NCBI GenBank assembly: GCA_032717465.1
Contig: CM064666.1
Location: 6,555,028 to 6,619,027 of the forward strand
From: Coenobita brevimanus
Lineage: Eukaryota; Arthropoda; Malacostraca; Decapoda; Coenobitidae
DNA length: 64,000 bases
Reading direction: 5' to 3'
The notes beneath the pieces are model-generated. The model saw only the letters and a list, made by a program, of their open reading frames with translations. It was not told the DNA's origin and made no database searches. The translations under genes were made by a program, and so were the position numbers. Positions 55,690 to 64,000 of the stretch are shown in pieces (within the stretch, counting starts at the first letter, position 1; each line of letters starts with the position of its first letter).

Positions 55690-57450
55690 CATTTGATGAG
55701 CTAGTCTCACGTTGCAAGTTTGGCTGGCCGACGTGTATTTGAGCTGGTCCCGAAGATGTTTCTACTGATGAGAATGACCAGTGGACGTTCTTGCAGGCTG
55801 TCAGTCGGTACATTTTGTTGTGCATGTGGAGAATATATTGGACCGAAGATGATCAAACACCAAATCCACCTTGATACCAAATTTGCTCGTGCATACAAAG
55901 CATATTTTGGCATGGCAATGGGTGAATCAATACAAGGATTGGGCTCTGCATTACACTGCTGGTAGCTACCGTTTTGTGCCTGAAGCTTAGCCCTGAGGAG
56001 CGAGAAAAAAGATGCCTTTCACAGTTCCGAGAGTGTGGCGAGAGCCTTTGAATCACCTCGACGATTGTTATTTTTGCTTGGTTGATATAAGTGGTGCAAA
56101 GAGCATTATAAGCAAAAAGAACACAGTATATCCAAATTTGCCTTCTTTGGATCTCTCCCAGCCTCTCACAACAATGAGCTGGCGATTCCCGTCCCTCCTA
56201 GGACACGCAAGTTGTCTCTGACCACGAGGACATCGCCGATGATGGAGGGGAAAGTGATGATGAATCGTTTGATGGAGAATGTTCCGGAGACACTGCACAA
56301 TTTCCCAGTCAGCAAGAACTAGATGATTGGGCCGAGATTTAGGACTCACCTAATCCAATGCTGAGCTGCTGGCGTCATGTCTACAGTAAGTGATTGGAAC
56401 TTGTTGGATCCCAGCTGCAAGTTGAGTAACAAGAATCGCCACGAAAAGTTTGCATTCTTTCTCAAATTTTATAAAGAAACCTCGTTGTGTTATTGTTTTG
56501 ATGTTAGGGGTTTGTTCCAAGCCATGGAAGTGGATTACAAGGCCTCAGAATGGCGACCTTTCATAGACAGTTCTGTGAAGAGCCTAAAAGCTGTACTTCT
56601 GCATAACGGCAATGAACTCCCATTCATTCTAGTTGCACATTCTATGCAAGTGAAAGAAGGCTATGAGAATGTGAAGATTTGTCTGACAAAGATCAAGTAC
56701 TCAGATCACAATTGGCAGGTATGTGGGGATTTCAAAATGATTTCATTCCTACTTTGAATGCAAGGGGGTTATACGAAGTAATGTTTTTTATGCTTGTGGG
56801 ACAGCCGGAGCGATGCAGAACATTTCGTGAAGAAAGACTGGGTTCTCAGAGAGAGTCTCAAAACCAGGCTCGTGCAACGTTCTGTGAGCTTCACTGATCT
56901 CCAGTGAGAAGGTATTACTACTGCCACTACACATAAAATTTGGTCTTGTGAAACATTTCGTGAAAGCCATCGACAAGGATGGTGATGCGTCAGTCAATGT
57001 TTCCCAAGTTGCGTGTGGCAAAAGTGACAGCTGGCATATTCACTGGGCTGCAAGTTCAAAGGATGCTTGCAAGTCGTGAACTCCAAGGTAAAATGACCGA
57101 TAATGAAAAGCGCACTTGGAATGGAGGGGTTGTGGATGGTTTTCTTGGCAAACTACAGGAGACCAGATTCCGCACATTTCGTTGATGACCTGATCGGCGT
57201 ATTCCACAGGCTTGGATGCAGAGTGTCAATCAAATTGTTCTATCTGCATTCCCATCTTGCTTTCTTCAAAAGCAACTTGGGCATAGTCAGCGAGTAGCAT
57301 GGCGAACGGTTCCACCAGGACATTCTGCTGATGGAAACCAGGTACCAGGGCAGGTGGAACGAGGTGATGATGGGCGATTAAGGTTTGGGATTATTGAACG
57401 ATTGTCATCACAGCTACAAATGAAAGTCAAGATCAAAACTGCATTTCTAG
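55690..57450 (+). pseudogene. Relic of a widespread eukaryotic family of unknown function
   Basis: Pieces of one protein can be read in order across frames. GEYIGPKMIKHQIHLDTKF (about 55830-55890) leads to AYKAYFGM. Then come FTVPRVWREPLNHLDDCYFC (about 56013-56075), an acidic linker, SDWNLLDPSC and a CYCFDVRGLF block (56390-56520). The open part at 56540-56755 reads WRPFIDSSVKSLKAVLLHNG then VKEGYENVKICL and HNWQVCGDFKMISFL. Later pieces include LGCRVSIKLFYLHSHLAFFK (57210-57270) and ERFHQDI, RYQGRWNE. I recognise this string of blocks from uncharacterised proteins that occur in many copies in cnidarian and arthropod genomes, probably mobile-element-borne. At least five frame breaks make this copy dead. 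No function can be assigned. Confidence 0.6.
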
Positions 57451-57459
57451 ATACTATGT

Positions 57460-58600
57460 GCCCTGCATTCCTTGTGATGTTACTGTTTGCTCATTTTCTA
57501 GTTATAATCATGATATACACCCGACAATATCTAATTTTTTGACATTCTCAATATTTTCGAAATATAATGTTGCAGTTCCTGCTCTTGTATGATACATCAC
57601 TCCTGTAACTTTAGATTTACACAAAAACAAATAGCATATACGGAATCCACGCATTGACATTGATCAGAAAAAGCGTAAAAATCAACATAAACAAAAAATT
57701 GGTTTAAGTTTGTTACACAGTGTTATCCTTTCATGCTGCATGACTTAAATATAAATTTCAGTTAATTTCTATTAGGTAGCAGACACTGTAAAGCTACGAG
57801 TAAATTTAATCGTGTGGAAGAAAAGCAATATTGAAAAAAGTAAATCTCCAAGATGCATATTTTACACTCACCTGGGGACAACAGTAAGGACAGGTAACAC
57901 AAAGGAGCCATGCATGAGTAAGACAATGTTAATAGATTTTATCGTCTGAAGTGCCTAATTCCCTCTCTCCCCTCCTTTTTTGTTGTAGTTGTTGTTTATC
58001 TTCCTCCTAAAAACGTATGCACCGCGGGAGAGACTAGTCAAACTGAAGGAGTTAGATACTGATTAAATGACCTCTCATTGCTAACCTTTCACCCAAGCTA
58101 AGTACACAGGTGCAGTGACAGCAAGAACTGGATAAAATATACATTGTGCCCTTAGGCTGAAAACTTTATGGAGGATGATGGAATGACAATCACGCGCACA
58201 TAACAGTGTCTCACACCAAGAGCTACGTTAGTTGCGCTGCGAACAGTTATGTTTACAACGTATATGATGCATCTCAGCTTACTGGGTGGAGTAATTCACA
58301 CCAGAACCTGTGCTATGTGGCGCATTTAGTGTAGCTGTTGGCGTGATTTACCTCACTAAGTAAGGACAGTACTCTAAGTGGCATTAGATATATTAAAACT
58401 CCTCTTCCTTTATGATTTATTTTGGTAATTTTCACCTTAATATCCTCGTGTATGTTGCTGAATGTTAAGCGATGTAAATAACATAATTATATAAATAGTA
58501 TACAAGAGAATGTTTAGGTGCGAAACACATAATAAATGAAGAGGTGCTACGAACCCACTTACATGGAACAAAGTTGGGATCTGCAAAGGCCAGTTTAGAC
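57460..58600. other. No gene; one decayed exon-like piece near 57872-57915
   Basis: On the minus strand 57915-57872 reads GSFVLPVLTVVP before CCCCAG|GTGAGT, a weak echo of the exon at 58607-58696 including its donor position. The rest is unassigned. Confidence 0.35.
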
Positions 58601-58606
58601 ACCCAC

Positions 58607-58696
58607 CTGAGGACAGCACTGGTGACAGCGGCCACAAACACTCCAGGTAATGCCAGGCACCTGACGCAGCTTGTCTATCACCAGGTAAGGCAGGAT
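58607..58696 (-). CDS. SLC5-like symporter exon, one +1 shift
   Basis: On the minus strand the exon reads ILPYLVIDKLRQVPG, then after one extra base LPGVFVAAVTSAVL, and ends CTCAG|GTGGGT. SLC5 transporters carry (D)QxLPYFVMDxLxxxPGLPGLFVAxxFSxxLS at this point, so both halves are family-specific and only one base breaks them. The donor leaves AG, which the next exon (54129) completes to Ser. The acceptor at 58697 (GGGCCAG) lacks a pyrimidine tract, so the exact start is uncertain. This is the most upstream exon found; the N-terminal half of the transporter must lie beyond the window or be lost. Confidence 0.65.
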
Positions 58697-58789
58697 CTGG
58701 CCCAATATTTAGCAAGGGTTTTATTGTATACTACTCAAGGTCGTTTGTCAGGCAACTTTCCTCCTGTACACTTTACCTTCTATTGATAC

Positions 58790-59395
58790 GTTAATATATT
58801 ATAAAAGATAAGAGTCAGGTGTAACAGCAATAATAACTCCGCAAGAAAATATAATGTTAAGAAAACATTGGATCCTGCCTAAAATACGACCCCCTAAAGA
58901 ACAGACATACAGAGTTAGTAAATGAGCTGAGCAGACATACATAAATTTTAAACACATCCTCAAGTATCATGCTTTATCCACCACTCAAAGTGGAAAAACA
59001 CCAAAAAATTGTATAATCTATTTTGGATACGCACATGACTTTTTTTTTTTTTCTTACAAGCAACATCTTTGCCAAGGCACCTTGTGAACTCATTGGTGCT
59101 AAAAGCACTCACAGGCAATACCTGCGAAAAGAATATCTGAAAGCTGTCTATAAGTATCTCTTTTAAACTACATTGAATGTAGCTAACACAAGGTGAGACA
59201 ACTTTATCCAACATAGAGACGGATAAGTTACAGACAACACAAAAAAGTCTTACGGATGTGAAGAAGATACACTAACACCAAGAAAATATCACTTTCATTC
59301 AGAAACAGAAATTTCTAACACAGGATTATACAGACACAAAAAGGCACACAGTCTCTTGTTTTCAGCAGCCATTTGGCTGCTCTACATCTACTTCA
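58790..59395. other. No gene recognised
   Basis: Unassigned; T-run at 59040-59052. Confidence 0.5.
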
Positions 59396-59399
59396 GACT

Positions 59400-59486
59400 C
59401 CTCTCTCGCTTGCATCACACCACTGCATGCCTCAGTCTCATCCTTGGTCTCACGCATCCTGCTCCCCCTCCACCTTACTCATATAG
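59400..59486 (-). mobile_element. RTE-like LINE 3' fragment (minus strand)
   Basis: CTCAGTCTCATCCTTGGTCT and CCACCTTACTCATATAGTCC mirror 60040-60110 in the longer minus-strand copy. Confidence 0.5.
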
Positions 59487-59487
59487 T

Positions 59488-59883
59488 CCCCTATTGGAGC
59501 CCAGTGTCCTCAGTATTGGACAGAACTGGGAATTTTCAAACTTTAATAAAGTAGGGAGCCCCCGGCATGGAACCTATGAGCTTCGGGACTATGAGCCGAT
59601 AGGCGGAGGATGGAATGGCTGAGCACCCTCCCAATGCAGTGCCTCTCCCAGAAACTCTAGGATCCAATGAGTTACTGACTGGCAATCTATCAGTCTCTTT
59701 AACCCATTGGAGCCCAGTGTCCTCAGTACTGGACAGAACTGGGAATTTTCAAACCTAAATAAAGAAGGGAACCCCTGGGTAGGGACCTATGAGCTTCGCG
59801 GCTATGAGCCGATAGGCGGAGGGCGGTACGCTTAGTACCCTCCCAGTGCATTGCCTCGCCCAGCAACTATGGGATCCAATGGG
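59488..59883. mobile_element. Two tandem copies of a 181-bp MITE-like unit
   Basis: Copy 1 is about 59488-59669 and copy 2 is 59703-59883, with 33 bp between. Copy 2 begins TTAA-CCCATTGGAGCCC and ends GGGATCCAATGGG, a 13-bp inverted pair with one difference. The interior is nearly the same in both (GTGTCCTCAGTA, GGACAGAACTGGGAATTTTC, CTATGAGCCGATAGGCGGAG). The TTAA on the left points to a piggyBac-like origin, but the right side lacks TTAA. Confidence 0.65.
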
Positions 59884-59914
59884 ATATTCTTCCAGATACT
59901 ATCTATCTGTCTAA

Positions 59915-60745
59915 TGCCAGACGCCATAATACCGTTAAGGGTTGGCCAGAAACAGTTGTCCACCATGTTGCTCTGTCCCCCTTCATTTCATTGCCCTGCT
60001 CCCAGTTCACACACCCCTCTCTCATATACAGCTCCACTTCATCCCTCCATCTCATCCTCGGCCTCCTTCTACCCCTCCCCTCTCCACCTCATTCACATAC
60101 AGTCTCCTTATTAGTCTCTCGCTCCCCATCGTCTCTACATGTCCAAACCACCTTAGTGTACTAGTATTTCTCCTAATGTATTCTATCACATCCTCATTCA
60201 CACCACAACGCTCCTTCACTTCCTCATTTGTCAGTCTCTCCATGTAAGTCCACATGCTTCCCTCAAATAACTCATTTCCACTGCTCTCACTCTTGACTTG
60301 TGCCCTTCCAACAAGGTTCAAGCTTTGCTTTCATACGTTAGAGTTGGTATAATAATACTGTCATGCAGCGAATTTCTTACTTCCATGCTCACTTCCCTGC
60401 CCCTTATTATTGCTTTAAAAGAACCGGGAACTTATTTTCATTGTTGTACCCGTTCAGGCTCTTCATCCTCCAAACTTGCATCCTAACTCATCACACTATC
60501 CCAGTACTTAAATGCAATCACATATGTCATTTCCTCATCATCGAGTCTCACTGTACATTCAGTTACTTCATTTCTCTCGAAAACCATAACTTTACTCATT
60601 CCTACATTCACCTTTAAACTTCGTATCCTAAACACTGTTACAAACTCATTCACCAAGCCTTCCAGTTCCCCTTCGTCTTCACTTTACAGTATCATCTGCA
60701 AACAACATCACAGGGAGTTTCCAAAAGCTACCCTAGATACACCTG
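59915..60745 (-). pseudogene. RTE-like LINE, RT palm to 3' end (minus strand)
   Basis: Starts at the palm (WKLPVMLFADDTV, about 60715-60680) and continues through the thumb and an 89-residue open stretch (60321-60052) with RLTNEEVKERCGVNEDVIEY, LRWFGHVETMGSERL and a gly/arg-rich end. The family 3' terminus and a GATA-like tail lie near 59940-59905. 5'-truncated inside RT, with a few shifts. Confidence 0.78.
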
Positions 60746-60759
60746 CCGAATAAATAAAT

Positions 60760-62519
60760 AATTAAACAAGAGGGCATTCAGTGAAGCGCATCACTCAGAC
60801 GAGCAACGGAAGTTCCAAGCCGCTGTTCGTATTGGGTTAGGTTTTCTTACCAGTGATTAAGGTTCGACAATTTTGTTTTTTTCCTGATCCAGAATCTATA
60901 ATACGATCCAGATCAGTTCCATAAGTTAACTGACTGTTCCCTGGGACATGGGCTATCTGCCAACCAAATTTGGTTCACATGTCTCTTTTAGTTTTGGGTA
61001 ACCCTGCTAACAGACAAGCAAACAAACAAACAAACGGGCGAAAACATACTCTTCTTCTCCGAGAGAATAGAAAGCGACGAGCAAGTATGGTGAGCATCTT
61101 CGGCCCCTTTACTACACCAATATTTAATATATTATTCATAGCACAGGACAGTGAAACAAAAGCATTGCAACATGACTCGTTACATTTGTCCACTAGTTCT
61201 TGGTCATTTGCCATGGCTTTCAGCGCTGTTATTATATGATTTAGCTTGCGGCTTGACAACTTTTCAAAATACGAGACAAGTGCAGTGTCGGTTTTCTATA
61301 CCTGTCTGAAAGCCGTTTCTTGATCTTCCGATTTTTTTGCAGTTTCACAAATGTTCCGTCTCCCATGAATAAAGTCCATTGCATCACCTGTGACCTCCAT
61401 AGAGGATTCGGTTGATCCCAATATGGGAATAGTGAATAAAATGACTGACCGGAAAAAAAAAGAAAAACAAAAAAAAAGAAGAAGGACTTGAGACTGCTGT
61501 GCGGGAATTATTTAGCTTCCTTTTGTAACTCACCGCAATTTACTAATCTGCTATTTTGAAGAAAAAAGATTGGTCTCATGGATAAATAAAGTGTTGCAAG
61601 CTGTATGATGATCCACATACTCATCGTTACCAGTGGTGTGAAAGGAATAATTAACAGAGGATTCCTGGTATTCGAAGGTTTATATCGTGTGCTCTGGTCG
61701 ATGATTGATCTTTGCAAGTCATATTCTGTCCCCCAAGCTGGTATAATGTGATCCACTAGGCTGTCTGGAGGAGAATATTGCTGTGATGGCCTTGTTTATG
61801 GGAAGCTCAATAGATGGGAAATCGCAAGAAAACAGAGTTATCACAAACCGCAATTGGATGAACAAAGGCAACCAACGCTGCATATTTCGCATATTTTTGA
61901 AAAACTGTCTGGAAGCACGCTTAACCATAAATTGGCAGTGTTGAAAAACAAAGCTGAAAGATAAAGTACTCTATAGTAAATCAAACTGTAATAGTTTTAT
62001 TCCATATTCTTTCTGAACAATACACTGCATGTTATGTCCCGTGTACAGGATGGCATTGTTTATCATACTGACCACATTAATGATCTACTTTCTTTCTTTG
62101 TAGTAGGCGTAGAATTTCAGAATTATAAAACATGAGAATAGCACAGATAAAGCCGTTCGGTACGAGAGGCGTTTCCTAGGTTAAAATTTTTAGTGATAAT
62201 TGCCATCATATCGAGTGTTTCTCGTGAGCTGAATAATATTACCAGTTAGTAGAAAAAGTACCATACAAAAATGGTCCCTATGTTGAAGGAATTAAACAGA
62301 GGCAAAGTTGTGCTGGCTCTATGAGTGAAGATAAAAAATATGAATCTGTAACCTCAGGCATAACTTTGTTATTGTATTCTAACTGACTAAAGTGATTTTA
62401 ACACCTCTTTCTTACAGCAGAATTATTTAGGCAAATTACACATCGGTAGCCTTCTCTAGATTATTAATGAGGGTTATACAGTATCTACATTTGAGTGAGA
62501 TGAACAGAACACAATTGGA
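60760..62519. other. No gene; transposon-like fragment near 60945-61075
   Basis: CCAACCAAATTTGGTTCACATG leading to CAAACAAACAAACAAACGGGCG resembles the 53.8-kb fragment. The remainder is unassigned. Confidence 0.4.
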
Positions 62520-62619
62520 NNNNNNNNNNNNNNNNNNNNNNNNNNNNNNNNNNNNNNNNNNNNNNNNNNNNNNNNNNNNNNNNNNNNNNNNNNNNNNNNN
62601 NNNNNNNNNNNNNNNNNNN
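62520..62619. other. Assembly gap (100 N)
   Basis: Exactly 100 N, the conventional placeholder for a gap of unknown size. Confidence 0.99.
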
Positions 62620-63100
62620 CAGTAGCATATTATTAAAAATTTTTATCACTAGATGGGTATTCAAAATGCAGTATTTCATGCCCTCATCGCAGTTATGATT
62701 CAATGCACTAATAACTGGAAAATGTTTAAAAACCTGTAAATACGGTATGTGCTTGTGTTTTTACCATATAACAAGGTGTGCAAAATGGCAAGATATGTGA
62801 GTTAATTCTTTATATACTGAATGAATTCATGTATACACTAATACTATCCAGTGAAAGAATCACTTAGGCTAACAGTGGCTGGAAAACCTGAGAACAGAGC
62901 GTAGCTCTGCTACACACAGCAAATGACTATATAAAGTTTTGTCTTCGAGACTCATAGCATGGCAACATACAAGGTGATACAGGCCTTCTGAAGTCAGTGT
63001 TTAGGCCCATTTTGTGCGACAGCGAAAGGGCACAAAAGTCAATCACTCCTACAGCATTAGTCTACCAGATTCACCGAGAGTTACTTTCTAAGTGGCTTTT
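62620..63100. other. No gene recognised
   Basis: Unassigned. Confidence 0.5.
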
Positions 63101-63104
63101 GTAA

Positions 63105-63480
63105 TTTCATAATGCCTCTTCCCCGGGCCTGCATTAGCACTCAACGGCTTACTCATGGCTTGCTAACATGTGGCGGGATTCAGCCGTACTGTGATGATTG
63201 CCTGTTTTTTTTTTTTTACTGTCCGTCACTTAATGATCGAGTGTCCGAGTCTGGGGAACCTGCGTCAGAGGTTTCTACAGGGCATAGGGGGGGCAGACGG
63301 TGAGTACTGTCTTACATGCCCGGAGGAATCTGTGACTATCTGGCTGACATTTTATTTATTCATTTAATTCTTTATTTTTTCAGGAGGTGGGCCTTCTCAA
63401 CCTTCTGCAGTTATTATTTTATTCCCTTTTTATATTACTTATGCTTGCAAACAGATTATTTTCTTATTTTATACAGATTT
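63105..63480 (+). pseudogene. LINE ORF2 C-terminal fragment with CCHC-type motif
   Basis: Reads QRLTHGLLTCGG and CDDCL, then after a T-run (63208-63219) TVRHLMIECPSLGNLRQRFL. C-x2-C followed by H-x4-C after a LTHG block is the usual end of jockey/R1-type ORF2 proteins. A frameshift at the T-run and the absence of upstream RT show it is a dead 5'-truncated copy. Confidence 0.6.
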
Positions 63481-63499
63481 TTTTTTTTTTTTCGTCTCT

Positions 63500-64000
63500 T
63501 TTTAAGACCAAGTTGTTGAGGCGCTAAGCTGTTACTGAATAATTCAGTACAATACTTAATCACGTTACACCTCAAACTCATTGATATGGTTTTGCATCTT
63601 TAAGGTTGCCAAAGGAAATGAATCATTTCTACCACTACTGTCTCTGGTACAGGAAGTAATTATGATTGATGGACAGACTTTCCACCACATTCACATATAT
63701 TTCCCCGCTGTTCATCTTCCCATGTCCAAGAATACCATCCTGTTATACACCCTCAGCTGAAAGAATTACATCACCCCTGCACCTACAGAGTTCACCTACT
63801 TACACGACCCGGCCCACTCTAGTGAATCCTCCTTTGCATTTAGGAAGCCATGAATAACCGTGGAGGGGGGGGCAACAAGGGGCCTCTTGTAACGGGTGTA
63901 GATAGAGGCTGTCATTGGTCTCAATTCCTCGCCTGAAACCTGGATGGGGTAAAGATTTACTACTGTACAGACTTCAATTTTCCTAGGAAAAAATAGTGTG
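63500..64000. other. No gene recognised
   Basis: Unassigned sequence to the window end; short open frames only. Confidence 0.5.

Overview
The window looks like a repeat-dense arthropod nuclear genome, most likely a decapod crustacean (inference). It is saturated with di-, tri- and tetranucleotide microsatellites, has no bacterial-style gene packing, shows GT-AG intron boundaries, and carries RTE-, CR1- and jockey-like LINEs, Ty3/gypsy elements, piggyBac, mariner/Tigger, Tc1 and hAT DNA-transposon pieces and tRNA-derived SINEs. One 100-N assembly gap lies at 62520-62619. Nearly everything that looks coding is mobile-element sequence, most of it decayed.

The only host-type gene I can support is on the minus strand between about 58.7 and 15.2 kb. 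Five exons (58607-58696, 54011-54129, 49132-49292, 42690-42882, 16022-16125) and a possible tiny last one (15232-15259) read in order as the C-terminal half of an SLC5-type sodium/solute symporter. The splice phases agree at every junction. Two exons carry single-base insertions (three in all) that break the frame, so the locus is either a recent pseudogene or locally mis-assembled. Its introns are filled with transposons.

Layout on the plus coordinate: 1-2.0 kb jockey-like LINE (minus); 2.0-2.9 kb CR1-like RT fragment; 3.0-3.9 kb mariner-type MITE with a nested palindromic element; 5.2-5.4 kb RTE-like LINE tail; 5494-11797 an intact LTR retrotransposon with near-identical LTRs, a 1513-codon gag-pol ORF and integrase placed before reverse transcriptase; 11.8-12.8 kb Tigger-like element in the same AT tract; 12.8-14.3 kb tandem repeats and SINEs; 17.5-19.3 kb jockey/I-like LINE; about 19.3-25.0 kb a CR1-like LINE (SGNH-type ORF1 plus endonuclease/RT ORF2) interrupted by a 440-bp piggyBac-type MITE; 25.2-26.7 kb duplicated GGGTGG-rich modules; 26.9-28.5 kb RTE-like LINE; 29.0-29.9 kb relic of an uncharacterised family; 31.5-32.4 kb gypsy RT/RNase H relic; 32.6-33.1 kb LINE tail; 33.8-34.7 kb piggyBac transposase relic; 38.2-41.6 kb jockey-like LINE (minus) split by an insertion with a 12-bp duplication; 45.8-48.9 kb RTE-like LINE; 49.3-53 kb microsatellites, an inverted repeat pair, a Tc1-type MITE and a mini-RTE; 55.7-57.5 kb relic of a widespread eukaryotic family of unknown function; 59.4-60.7 kb tandem MITEs and an RTE-like LINE (minus); 63.1-63.5 kb LINE tail.

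The parts worth most attention are the integrase-first Ty3-type element, the phase-consistent but frame-broken SLC5 locus, and the piggyBac-type MITE whose TTAA target in the host LINE can be read directly. All identities come from reading motifs by eye; no database search was run.
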